Shown piece after piece: positions 1 to 8,000 of a stretch of 64,000 nucleotides of DNA (positions are counted from its first letter, which is position 1; every line of letters begins with the position of its first letter). The stretch spans positions 1,550,001 through 1,614,000 of the forward strand of contig NZ_CP150144.1 in NCBI RefSeq assembly GCF_037963145.1, written 5' to 3'. The position numbers and the translations under genes were made by a program. The notes under the pieces are model-generated. The model ran no database searches. It saw nothing but the letters and a program-made list of their open reading frames with translations, and was not told the DNA's origin. Source of the stretch: Oceanobacillus sp. FSL K6-2867 (GTDB lineage: Bacteria > Bacillota > Bacilli > Bacillales > Amphibacillaceae).

Positions 1-2
1 TC

Positions 3-335
3 CTATTTAATCGTGGCGAAATTATTGCGGACGGACACCCAAATACGATTAAGCAACAGCTTGCTATCCGAAATGTTTCCTTCCAATCAGATGACACAGA
101 TAAAGCGATCCAACAATTACAATCGCTCCCGACAGTTAGCCAGTGCTATGAAAAAGATAAACGAATTTACGTCGTAACAGAAGACACAGATGCCGTTCTT
201 AAAGCACTTTTCAAGCTTGATTTAAACGCAAGAAGCATCGAAATTGAACAAGGGCGATTGGAAGAGGTATTTGAATATTTAACGAAACAAAATGAGGAGG
301 CAGAAATAAATGAACAGCATTACAATGCAATGTAA
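3..335 (+). CDS. ABC transporter ATP-binding protein, C-terminal part only
   Basis: Open frame from the window edge to a TAA, about 110 residues, with no start in the window. It begins with a stretch like the end of an ABC nucleotide-binding domain (LFNRGEIIADG, the strand after the H-loop) and ends with the roughly 80-residue tail typical of ATPases that serve ABC-2 drug or antibiotic exporters (LEEVFEYLT motif near the end). Walker A and B lie upstream, outside the window. Its last 26 bases overlap the permease gene, so the two are translationally coupled. Likely role: energises export through the downstream permease. The family is clear; the substrate is unknown. Confidence 0.85.
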   Translation, partial: LFNRGEIIADGHPNTIKQQLAIRNVSFQSDDTDKAIQQLQSLPTVSQCYEKDKRIYVVTEDTDAVLKALFKLDLNARSIEIEQGRLEEVFEYLTKQNEEAEINEQHYNAM

Positions 336-1047
336 AGCAGAGGTGCTTCGCATTTTCCGTAATCCATATTTTGTATTTTGGAGCCTGCTTATGCCAATTG
401 TGTTTTATTTTATTTTTACCAACATTGTGAATACCGATGTTCCAGATACAGAGCTCTGGCAAGCACATTATCTAATGTCAATGACTGCATTCAGTGTTAT
501 GGGATCAGCCATTATGACTTTTGGCATTCGTATGGTGCAAGAACGCACACAGGGCTGGTCTTCCTTTATGAAAATCACGCCATTACCAGCTTGGGCTTAT
601 TTTACTGCTAAGATGTTTGGGCAAACGGTTATGCATCTGTTTTCTATAATTCTAATCTTTGTTGCGGGTTATTTGATCAATGGTGTCTCGTTAACGTTCA
701 TCCAATGGTTCTTCTCTGGATTATGGATTTTGGTTGCCTCTCTGCCATTTCTCGCCATCGGAACACTTGTAGGCGCGATGGGGAAAGTTGAAACTGCAAG
801 CGGTGTTAGCAATATTCTCTATTTAGCATTAGCTATTCTTGGTGGGATGTGGTTTCCCATCTATATTTTCCCTACTTTCCTGCAAAACCTCGCGGAATGG
901 CTCCCATCCTATCATTTCGGAAACGGCGCATGGGATATTATTCGCGGAAATGCCCCAAGTTTTAAAAGTGTTCTTGTCTTAAGCGGCTATTTAATAGGAT
1001 TCATGGCAATTTCTGCATTTGTTCGGAAAAAGCAAGAGAGCATGTAA
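310..1047 (+). CDS. ABC-2 type exporter permease
   Basis: 245 residues with six hydrophobic segments, the ABC-2 membrane fold: TM1 near residues 20-40, then pairs near 55-75, 100-125, 135-155, 165-185 and 220-240. It has the conserved GGMWFPIYIFP-type loop before the last segment. The start ATG follows GAGGAGG in the end of the ATPase gene. With the truncated ATPase it forms an exporter of the YvfR/YvfS kind. A LytTR gene follows within about 70 bases, as is common for exporters induced by peptides or cell-envelope stress. The substrate cannot be read from sequence. Confidence 0.88.
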   Translation: MNSITMQCKAEVLRIFRNPYFVFWSLLMPIVFYFIFTNIVNTDVPDTELWQAHYLMSMTAFSVMGSAIMTFGIRMVQERTQGWSSFMKITPLPAWAYFTAKMFGQTVMHLFSIILIFVAGYLINGVSLTFIQWFFSGLWILVASLPFLAIGTLVGAMGKVETASGVSNILYLALAILGGMWFPIYIFPTFLQNLAEWLPSYHFGNGAWDIIRGNAPSFKSVLVLSGYLIGFMAISAFVRKKQESM

Positions 1048-1114
1048 ATATAATTCGCCATTCTTGCTTTTGCTATATAATAACAGTATCCATATGCCAA
1101 AGGGGGAATGGCAC

Positions 1115-1576
1115 TTGAAAATTAATATCGATATTGACGATAAGCATGAGGTAACGCAAATAACGATCCATACAAAAGAATGGACAGAAGAACTGGAGGA
1201 AATTGTAAAAGTCATTAAAAAACGTAGAACCCCTCGATTATTTGCCAGTGAATCTGACCAAACAATCTTGCTTGATCCGAAAGAAATTGATTTTATCTAT
1301 GCAGAACAACGCAGAGTATACGCAAGCCTTGCAAACCGCCAATTGGAACTAAAAATGAAATTGTATGAAGCAGAAGAGATTTTAGCCCCGTACGATTATA
1401 TGCGTTTTTCAAAATCTGTAATTGGTAACCTGAATCATATTGAACGCTTCGAATTATCCTTCAATGGTAATCTTTGTGTCTACTTTCGTTCAGGGAATAA
1501 GGCTTATATCACAAGAAAATATGTCGCACCCATTAAAGAAAAACTGATGAATGGAGGTCAGTCAAATGATAATTGA
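1115..1576 (+). CDS. LytTR-family DNA-binding transcriptional regulator
   Basis: Start set at TTG 1115, preceded by AAAGGGGGAA. The longer frame from 1019 runs into the permease gene and has no ribosome site. The product is 153 residues. The N-terminal 50 residues form a small alpha/beta domain. The LytTR domain covers roughly residues 60-150 (ILLDPKEIDFIYAEQRRVYA; FMRFSKSVIGNLNHI-like core). It lacks a receiver domain, as usual for LytTR proteins paired with DUF3021 partners. It overlaps the next gene by 11 bases. Likely function: controls the preceding ABC exporter, with the DUF3021 membrane protein as antagonist or sensor (known of such pairs, inferred here). Confidence 0.88.
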   Translation: MKINIDIDDKHEVTQITIHTKEWTEELEEIVKVIKKRRTPRLFASESDQTILLDPKEIDFIYAEQRRVYASLANRQLELKMKLYEAEEILAPYDYMRFSKSVIGNLNHIERFELSFNGNLCVYFRSGNKAYITRKYVAPIKEKLMNGGQSNDN

Positions 1577-1994
1577 AATTCTTAAAAGAACGATGATCGG
1601 ACTAGGATTTGCGTGTATTTTTACATTTATCGCCTTAACCATTATTGTTGTTAACAATCATTCCACCTCCGTCTCAGAGGTATGGATGCATATGCTTGCC
1701 AGTATGACGATCGGTGTTTATTTTGGACTGTCTTCTTTTATTTACATGGGAAATGAATGGAGTTATATAAAAAGAACTATCGTGCATTTTAGCGTCTCTG
1801 TTATTTTCTATTTTTCAATTGCCTTTTCCGTTGGCTGGGTTCCATTTGGTTTTTGGCCAGTAATAGGAAGCCTTCTAGCATTTATTGCTATTTATGCCAT
1901 ATTTGGCACGGGGTATTACCTCTACTATAAGAGACTTGAGACTTCTTTAAATGAGGAATTAAAAAAAAGAAATGAAAATGCACGTGAGCATTAA
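1566..1994 (+). CDS. DUF3021 membrane protein, partner of LytTR regulator
   Basis: 142 residues from ATG 1566, chosen because GGAGG lies 7 bases upstream; an upstream ATG at 1551 overlaps that site. Four hydrophobic segments (about residues 10-30, 45-65, 75-95, 105-125) and a lysine/glutamate-rich tail match DUF3021. Members of this family sit beside LytTR regulators and are thought to inhibit them at the membrane. The overlap with the LytTR stop codon points to coupled synthesis. No terminator hairpin is obvious downstream. Confidence 0.85.
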   Translation: MIIEILKRTMIGLGFACIFTFIALTIIVVNNHSTSVSEVWMHMLASMTIGVYFGLSSFIYMGNEWSYIKRTIVHFSVSVIFYFSIAFSVGWVPFGFWPVIGSLLAFIAIYAIFGTGYYLYYKRLETSLNEELKKRNENAREH

Positions 1995-2094
1995 TTGAAT
2001 TCAAAAATCTGCTTCAATTTGAAATAATGCTTGATAATCGAAATGATACGCAACCTCTGTTACACTGATTATAATATGAAATGGAGGGATCTAC

Positions 2095-2619
2095 ATGCGA
2101 TTAAAGGACAAAAAAGTAATTGCACTTGTTGAACATGATTTCGAGGATCTCGAGCTCTGGTATCCAATTTTACGCCTTCAAGAGGAAGGTGCGCAAGTTG
2201 ATCTAGTAGGTGAGAAAGCCAATCACAAATATATTGGTAAATATGGGGTTCCTGCTGAATCTGCTTTTGCATTTTCCGATATTGAGGGAGAAAATTATGA
2301 CGCCATTCTTGTACCTGGCGGCTGGGCACCAGATAAACTAAGACGTTATCCAGAGGTGCTGAAATTTGTCCGTGATATGGATAAAGCCAAAAAACCTATC
2401 GGACAGATTTGCCATGCGGGCTGGGTACTCATTTCTGCAAACATTTTACAAGGCAAGCATGTAACAAGTACTCCAGGAATAAAAGACGATATGACAAATG
2501 CAGGTGCAACATGGAGTAATGAAGCGGTTGTCGTTGACGGACATATCATCTCCAGTCGCCGTCCACCAGATTTACCAGCATATATGAAAGCTTTTGCTGA
2601 TAAGCTAGCAGAAGCATAA
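2095..2619 (+). CDS. DJ-1/PfpI family protein (YraA-like)
   Basis: 174 residues, the usual length for PfpI/YraA-type proteins. The nucleophile elbow is visible as GQICHAGW, with the cysteine near residue 103 followed by the family histidine, and an acidic partner lies in the N-terminal FEDLELWYP segment. Homologues are described as stress proteins with deglycase or protease-like activity on oxidised or glycated targets. The start ATG follows ATGGAGGGATC. The gene lies 23 bases before the CvfC-like gene and is probably cotranscribed with it. Confidence 0.88.
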   Translation: MRLKDKKVIALVEHDFEDLELWYPILRLQEEGAQVDLVGEKANHKYIGKYGVPAESAFAFSDIEGENYDAILVPGGWAPDKLRRYPEVLKFVRDMDKAKKPIGQICHAGWVLISANILQGKHVTSTPGIKDDMTNAGATWSNEAVVVDGHIISSRRPPDLPAYMKAFADKLAEA

Positions 2620-2642
2620 TTGTTCTGATCGAGGTGTTTTAA

Positions 2643-3791
2643 ATGAAAATTGTATCTATCGAACCTACACCAAGTCCACACTCTATGAAAATAAACGTCA
2701 ATGAAACCCTGCCTGCAGGCGAAAATTATAATTACAGCGAGAAAGACAGCCTTGAGGATGCACCAAGCTATGTCAAAGAGCTTTTTGCTATCGAAGGTGT
2801 CAAAAATATTTATCGGGTCGTTGATTTTATAGCATTAGCACGAAACCCCAAAACTTCTTGGGAAGAATTGCTTCCGAAAGTTCGTGGGGTTTTAGGGACA
2901 GAGGAAGCGGCTGAAAACCTGTCATCAAACATGCAGCAGAAAATAGAAGATGGATTTGGTGAAATTAAAGTCTTTATTCAAATGTTTCGCCGCATACCGA
3001 TGCAAGTAAAATTAGAAGAGGATTCAGAGGAAAAACGAGTTGGTCTTCCTGAACGTTTTAGCCAAGCAATTATGGAAGCCTCCCCTGCCTCGCCAAATGT
3101 AATAATGGAGCGCAAATGGATTGAACAGCATCCAAGGTATGGAACAATGGAAGAAATAGAAGAAGAGATCGTTGAAGAGCTTTCTGCGAGCTATGATCAA
3201 GAACGTTTGGATGGGCTGGTAAAGCTCGCGTTTGAGGATCAAGAAAAAGCAAGTCTGGAAGAGTCAAAACCGAAAAAGCAATTATCACTTAAAATCCTTG
3301 ATGATCCAGATTGGAAGGTACGCTATGCGGCACTTGACCGATTCGATCCAACACCAGATGATTTGCCACTACTTGATAAAGCGCTAATTGATGAAAAGTC
3401 ATCCATTAGAAGACTCGCGACAGCATATCTCGGAATGATCGAAGAACCAGAAGTGCTCCCTTATCTGTATAAGGCTTTAAAAGACAAGTCTGTCACAGTT
3501 AGACGTACTGCTGGAGATTGTATTTCTGATCTTGGTTTCAAAGAAGCAACATCTGAGATGATCATAACACTCTCGGACCCTAGCCGAATTGTACGCTGGC
3601 GTGCAGCTATGTTCTTATATGAACTAGGTGATGAAACCGCCATTCCAGCTCTAGTAGCTGCTGCAGATGATCCTGAATTCGAAGTACGAATGCAAATCAA
3701 ACTTGCATTGGAACGAATTCAAGGCGGAGAGGAAGCAAAAGGATCTGTCTGGCATCAAATGACACAAGCTACACACAAAAAAGCTGATTGA
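2643..3791 (+). CDS. cvfC: CvfC-like protein: Nfu N-terminal domain plus HEAT repeats
   Basis: 382 residues. The first 85 residues match the Nfu/NifU N-terminal scaffold fold (MKIVSIEPTPSPHSMKI start, EGVKNIYRVVDFIALAR core). Residues 210-365 hold HEAT-like helical repeats (WKVRYAALDRF, SSIRRLATAYLGMI, VTVRRTAGDCISDLG, RIVRWRAAMFLYELGD). This is the architecture of S. aureus conserved virulence factor C and B. subtilis YpgR. The Nfu C-terminal Cys-X2-Cys domain is absent, so direct Fe-S scaffolding is not implied. Start ATG follows GAGGTG. A terminator follows directly after the stop. Confidence 0.88.
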   Translation: MKIVSIEPTPSPHSMKINVNETLPAGENYNYSEKDSLEDAPSYVKELFAIEGVKNIYRVVDFIALARNPKTSWEELLPKVRGVLGTEEAAENLSSNMQQKIEDGFGEIKVFIQMFRRIPMQVKLEEDSEEKRVGLPERFSQAIMEASPASPNVIMERKWIEQHPRYGTMEEIEEEIVEELSASYDQERLDGLVKLAFEDQEKASLEESKPKKQLSLKILDDPDWKVRYAALDRFDPTPDDLPLLDKALIDEKSSIRRLATAYLGMIEEPEVLPYLYKALKDKSVTVRRTAGDCISDLGFKEATSEMIITLSDPSRIVRWRAAMFLYELGDETAIPALVAAADDPEFEVRMQIKLALERIQGGEEAKGSVWHQMTQATHKKAD

Positions 3792-3815
3792 GCCATATGT
3801 GCCAATCAGCTTTTA
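3777..3815 (+). terminator. intrinsic terminator after cvfC
   Basis: AAAAGCTGATTG and CAATCAGCTTTT form a 12-bp perfect stem with a T-rich 3' side. The left arm overlaps the cvfC stop codon. Confidence 0.85.
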
Positions 3816-3920
3816 TTCATATACATCCTCGTAATATAACATAGAATTATAGTTTCTTTACACAAGGAAAGCGATTTCATATAATAATAGTAATCATCTT
3901 AATTTTCAGGAGGGGATCAA

Positions 3921-5906
3921 GTGGAAGGCGTTAAAGAAGGTACGCTATTATGGAAGCCGGACGAACAAAGAATAAAGCAATCAAACCTGTATCAATATAT
4001 AAATTGGTTAAAGAAAGAAAAAGGGCTTTCCTTCGATGACTATCATTCCTTATGGGAATGGTCTGTCCGGGATTTGGAAGCATTTTGGGAGTCCCAATGG
4101 GAATATTTTAGCATTAGTGCGACCCAATCCTATGATGCAATCCTCACCTCTCGTGATATGCCAGGTACGAAATGGTTTCCCGGCGCTGCAATTAATTACA
4201 CGGAGCATATTTTCAGAAATCGGGATATAAACAAACCCGCTATTATCCATGCGTCGGAACATCGAGCTACACAGGAAATGACATGGGGACAATTATATAA
4301 AGATACAGCTGCTTTACAACAGACATTAAAGAAATTAGGCGTTCAAAGGGGCGATCGAATTGTTGCCTACATGCCAAATATTTATGAAACAGTTGTAGCT
4401 TTTCTGGCGGCAGCGAGCCTTGGAGCAATTTGGTCAAGTGCTTCTCCAGACTTTGGCACACAAAGTGTGATTGATCGTTTTAAACAAATCGAACCAAAAG
4501 TGATGATTACAATTGATGGCTACAGCTACAATGGAAAGAATTTCGACCGCATGCAAGTTGCAGCGAACATTCAAGAAGCATTACCAACAATTGAAGCCAC
4601 CATCACGATTCCATATTTGAATGAACAAGCCGATTTTAGCAAGCTAAAAAAAACAATTCAATGGTCAGAGGCAACTACAAATAGTAGTGGTGGAGACTTA
4701 ACGTACGAGCATGTTCCATTTAATGATCCTTTATGGGTCCTGTACTCTTCAGGGACTACAGGAAAGCCGAAACCTATCGTTCAAAGCCAGGGCGGTATTT
4801 TGCTGGAGCATTTAAAGGCTGCAACATTTCACATGGACCTAAATGAGAACTCACGTTTCTTCTGGTTTACCACGACTGGCTGGATGATGTGGAATTTCCT
4901 TGTCGGCGGTCTGCTTACTGGAAGTACAATTATCCTCTATGATGGAAGCCCATCTTATCCAGACAATAAGTGGCTTTGGAGATTTGCTGAACAGACAAAA
5001 ATGACTGCTTTTGGCACAAGTGCCAGCTTTCTTACAGCAAGTATGAAAGATAATCTTGAGCCGGGAAAAGAGTTTGATTTAACATACTTATCCAATATCA
5101 GTTCTACTGGTTCTCCCTTGCCCCCCGAAGCATTCGAGTGGTGCTATAGCCACGTTAAAAACGATCTATGGATTGCTTCTGTCAGCGGAGGAACAGATGT
5201 GTGCTCTGCGTTTATTTTAGGTGCACCAATTCTCCCAGTATACGCAGGAGAACTGCAGTGTATGGGACTTGGTGCTAAGGTAGAGAGCTTTAACGATCAA
5301 GGAAAGCCAGAAATAGATACAATTGGAGAACTTGTACTAACGGAACCGTTCCCTTCTATGCCAGTTTATTTCTGGAATGACTCTGATGGCACTCGACTAT
5401 ACGAAAGCTACTTTGATGTATTTCCAGGAATCTGGTGTCATGGTGACTATCTAAAAATTACAAATCGACATACCGGTATTATCTACGGTCGCTCAGATGC
5501 AACAATTAACCGTGGCGGTGTTCGTATTGGCACGAGTGAAATCTACCGAGCTGTCGATCAAGTAAAAGAGGTTGCTGATAGTTTAATAGTCGATATTCCA
5601 AATCAGGGCGGGGATTCAGCTACACCACTTTTTGTCGTAATGAAAGACGGAACTGAATTAACAGAAGAAGTAGTAAAGCGTATTAAAACACAAATTCGTA
5701 CACAATGCTCACCGCGTCATGTACCAACTGGAATCTATCAAGTCAGCGAAATACCCAAAACACTTAACGGGAAAAAGCTGGAAATACCTATTAAAAAAAT
5801 ATTAATGGGTAAATCGGTTGAACAAGTTGTCAATAAAGGGTCACTGAGTAATGAAAAGTCATTGGAATACTTTATACAATTTGCAAAAGATAGAATGCAG
5901 GTATAA
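3921..5906 (+). CDS. acetoacetate-CoA ligase (acetoacetyl-CoA synthetase)
   Basis: 661 residues, the length of acetoacetyl-CoA synthetases. An ACS N-terminal domain (about residues 40-100) is followed by the adenylate-forming core: ATP-binding loop YSSGTTGKPKP near residue 275, WMMWN and GTSASFLTAS motifs, HGDYLKI near 515, and the C-terminal lysine motif NGKKLEIPIKK near residue 622. It activates acetoacetate to acetoacetyl-CoA with ATP, feeding ketone-body or butyrate-type carbon into central metabolism. The GTG start at 3921 lies 6 bases after AGGAGGGG. The gene stands alone between two terminators. Confidence 0.92.
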   Translation: MEGVKEGTLLWKPDEQRIKQSNLYQYINWLKKEKGLSFDDYHSLWEWSVRDLEAFWESQWEYFSISATQSYDAILTSRDMPGTKWFPGAAINYTEHIFRNRDINKPAIIHASEHRATQEMTWGQLYKDTAALQQTLKKLGVQRGDRIVAYMPNIYETVVAFLAAASLGAIWSSASPDFGTQSVIDRFKQIEPKVMITIDGYSYNGKNFDRMQVAANIQEALPTIEATITIPYLNEQADFSKLKKTIQWSEATTNSSGGDLTYEHVPFNDPLWVLYSSGTTGKPKPIVQSQGGILLEHLKAATFHMDLNENSRFFWFTTTGWMMWNFLVGGLLTGSTIILYDGSPSYPDNKWLWRFAEQTKMTAFGTSASFLTASMKDNLEPGKEFDLTYLSNISSTGSPLPPEAFEWCYSHVKNDLWIASVSGGTDVCSAFILGAPILPVYAGELQCMGLGAKVESFNDQGKPEIDTIGELVLTEPFPSMPVYFWNDSDGTRLYESYFDVFPGIWCHGDYLKITNRHTGIIYGRSDATINRGGVRIGTSEIYRAVDQVKEVADSLIVDIPNQGGDSATPLFVVMKDGTELTEEVVKRIKTQIRTQCSPRHVPTGIYQVSEIPKTLNGKKLEIPIKKILMGKSVEQVVNKGSLSNEKSLEYFIQFAKDRMQV

Positions 5907-5912
5907 TGTTGT

Positions 5913-5949
5913 CTCTCCTGTTAGTTAATAGCTGCAGGAGAGCTTTTTA
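5913..5949 (+). terminator. intrinsic terminator after acetoacetyl-CoA synthetase
   Basis: CTCTCCTG and CAGGAGAG pair around a 14-base loop, followed by CTTTTTAT. Confidence 0.88.
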
Positions 5950-5962
5950 TTGAGAAATGGAT

Positions 5963-6056
5963 GGTGCTGTTTCTGGGAGGTGTGGTGCTGTTTCTGGGAG
6001 GTGTGGTGCTGTTTCTGGGAGGTGTGGTGCTGTTTCTGGGAGGTGTGGTGCTGTTT
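5963..6056. repeat. 21-bp minisatellite, 4.5 tandem copies
   Basis: The unit GGTGCTGTTTCTGGGAGGTG plus T repeats without a mismatch at 5963, 5984, 6005 and 6026; a fifth copy at 6047 breaks off after 10 bases. It lies between the convergent 3' ends of the acetoacetyl-CoA synthetase and panF genes and is not inside a supported gene. The copies are identical, which suggests recent expansion. Confidence 0.95.
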
Positions 6057-6061
6057 ATAAG

Positions 6062-6089
6062 AAATACCAGCACTTCAAGGCTGGTATTT
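6062..6089 (-). terminator. probable terminator of panF
   Basis: AAATACCAGC and GCTGGTATTT form a 10-bp stem. On the minus strand it is followed by a short T-rich stretch. It lies 10 bases past the panF stop. Confidence 0.7.
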
Positions 6090-6098
6090 CAACCAAAA

Positions 6099-7529
6099 TT
6101 ATAAGTAATCTTTTTCCCTAAAGGCTAGACTGCCAGCAACATATGCAATAAATGCGATAACAATAGATGTTACAACAGAATGCATTCCAAATGGCTGTGG
6201 ATAGAAAGATTCAAATAGAATATAGCTTGTCACCCCAAAAATCATAGATGCAACCGCACCATATTTATTCCCCTTTCTCCAATATAACCCCATAACAATC
6301 GGCCAAATAAACGCTGCTTCAAGACCACCCATTGAGAATAGATTTAACCAGATAACCAGGTCTGGTGGGTTTAAGGACATCACAATCACAACGATACCAA
6401 GCAATGCAGTTACCCACATACTTAAACGCTTCACCTTTTTTTCCTTTGCGGTCGGTTCTATGTAATTTAAATAAACATCTTTTACAATCGTAGAGCTGAC
6501 TAGTAATAATAATGAATTTACAGTAGTCATAATAGCAGCCATCGGAGCCGCAAGAACAATACCAGACAACCAGTTTGGCAATACAGTTTGTGCAAGTAGG
6601 GGCATTACTGTATCTCCAACTTCCACACCAGGTATAACAGGTCTTGCAAAGACACCAATTAAGTGCATATTGAGCATAATAAAGCCAACCACGATTGTGC
6701 TGATAATAATTCCACGATGCATCGACCTTGAATTTTTATAAGACATTGCACGCACAGCGATTTGCGGAAGCGCAACTACACCTACGCCAACGAGCACCCA
6801 GAACGAGGATACATATGCAGGTGTTAAATCAGCATTTGCGCCAAACGGTGTAATTAAATTTGGGTTTTCCGCTGCAAGATCCGCAATTATTGCTGGCACT
6901 CCTCCACCAGCAATAATAACTGCAATGAGTAAAATTAGCGTCCCCGCAAACATCACAATTCCTTGAATTGCATCTGTTATTGCGATAGCCCGAAAACCGC
7001 CAATAATAACGTATACGAGTACAGATACCGAAAATATAAATAATGACGCAATATAGGATAGTCCTGTTAGGGATTGAATCAAACGTCCACCGCCAATCCA
7101 TTGGGCAGACATCGCAGAAAATAAGAAAATTAAAATACTTAATGAAGACAATAGCACTACCCATTTAGATTCATAACGGCTTTTTAAAAAGTCCACAATT
7201 GTCACCGCTTTATATTTACGTGTTACAATCGCAAATTTCTTCCCAAGAATCATTAATACAAAATAACCTGTAGCAATCTGAGTGGTGGAAAGAAGCACCC
7301 ATCCAAGCCCCTGATTATAGGCCGCTCCCGGTCCACTTAGAAAACTACTAGCGCTTCCATACGTCGTTACCAATGTCATTGCTAGTACAAAGCCGCCTAA
7401 GCTTCTACCCCCAAGAAAGTATTCCTGTAAAAAAGAATCGGTTCGCTTTACATATTTTCCTGCCCAAAGCCCAACCGTAAAAACAACAATTAAAAATAGC
7501 ACTAATGGTAAAACAGCTTGCCAATTCAT
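6099..7529 (-). CDS. panF: sodium/pantothenate symporter, SSS family
   Basis: 476 residues with about 13 hydrophobic segments of the sodium:solute symporter fold. The N-terminal LGGRSLGGFVLAMTLVTTYGSASSF stretch (residues 40-64) and the GGFRAIAITDAIQG segment (about 177-190) are typical of PanF. It would import pantothenate with Na+ for coenzyme A synthesis. The small YhdT-family gene lies just upstream with a 5-base gap, and this order is conserved with PanF in other bacteria. Other SSS solutes cannot be excluded, but the YhdT partner supports PanF. Confidence 0.85.
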   Translation of the reverse strand: MNWQAVLPLVLFLIVVFTVGLWAGKYVKRTDSFLQEYFLGGRSLGGFVLAMTLVTTYGSASSFLSGPGAAYNQGLGWVLLSTTQIATGYFVLMILGKKFAIVTRKYKAVTIVDFLKSRYESKWVVLLSSLSILIFLFSAMSAQWIGGGRLIQSLTGLSYIASLFIFSVSVLVYVIIGGFRAIAITDAIQGIVMFAGTLILLIAVIIAGGGVPAIIADLAAENPNLITPFGANADLTPAYVSSFWVLVGVGVVALPQIAVRAMSYKNSRSMHRGIIISTIVVGFIMLNMHLIGVFARPVIPGVEVGDTVMPLLAQTVLPNWLSGIVLAAPMAAIMTTVNSLLLLVSSTIVKDVYLNYIEPTAKEKKVKRLSMWVTALLGIVVIVMSLNPPDLVIWLNLFSMGGLEAAFIWPIVMGLYWRKGNKYGAVASMIFGVTSYILFESFYPQPFGMHSVVTSIVIAFIAYVAGSLAFREKDYL

Positions 7530-7534
7530 AGCTA

Positions 7535-7822
7535 TTAAATCTCCTTATCATCTAATTCATCTAACGGAATTTCTGTAAAAAACATTTTTACAACGAGCCA
7601 AATCAATAGCACCATAATAACAAAGCCAAGTACACAGCTATAAAAAAACCAAGCAGGTAACCCAAGAACATAAGTATATTCAGCAGGGTCTTTGCTTCCT
7701 AGGCCGTAAGCAAAACCATACCACCAAATAAAGTTAAAAATGACAATTCCTATTCCAATCAATGCTTCTCTATTTGCAATCTTAAATTGATAATCATCTT
7801 GATTCATTTTTGTTTCTCTCAT
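7535..7822 (-). CDS. YhdT family (DUF997) membrane protein
   Basis: 95 residues with two hydrophobic segments (about residues 20-40 and 58-80), an N-terminal RE-LIGIGIVIFNFIWWYGFAYGLG signature and a short acidic tail. This matches the DUF997/YhdT family that accompanies panF. The ATG start follows GGGGGGACC by 8 bases. It is the first gene of the yhdT-panF pair, with its own promoter upstream. It may help assembly or activity of the symporter (inference). Confidence 0.85.
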   Translation of the reverse strand: MRETKMNQDDYQFKIANREALIGIGIVIFNFIWWYGFAYGLGSKDPAEYTYVLGLPAWFFYSCVLGFVIMVLLIWLVVKMFFTEIPLDELDDKEI

Positions 7823-7853
7823 CTTAAAGGTCCCCCCTTTTCATACTAACCAT

Positions 7854-7881
7854 ATTATATTAACTGGAAGGGATATGTAAA
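7854..7881 (-). promoter_or_regulatory. sigma-A-like promoter of yhdT-panF
   Basis: On the minus strand TTTACA, 16 bases, then TATAAT, about 30 bases before the yhdT start codon. Confidence 0.6.
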
Positions 7882-7933
7882 CATTGGACGTTTATTCTAT
7901 GCTGGAATTGGTATACAAATAGAAATCTTATGC

Positions 7934-7975
7934 AAAAATATAAGGGGCTTAATCATACTTAAACGATTAAGCCCC
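7934..7975 (-). terminator. intrinsic terminator of the yhcR-like gene
   Basis: GGGGCTTAATC and GATTAAGCCCC pair perfectly (11 bp). On the minus strand the stem is followed by TTATATTTTT, 25 bases past the stop. Confidence 0.88.
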
Positions 7976-8000
7976 CTGATTATGAAGTCGCTAGTTTCAT

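Noticed and set aside
1019..1114. Longer N-terminus for the LytTR protein from ATG 1019
   Set aside because: It overlaps the permease gene by 29 bases and lacks a ribosome site; TTG 1115 follows a strong one.
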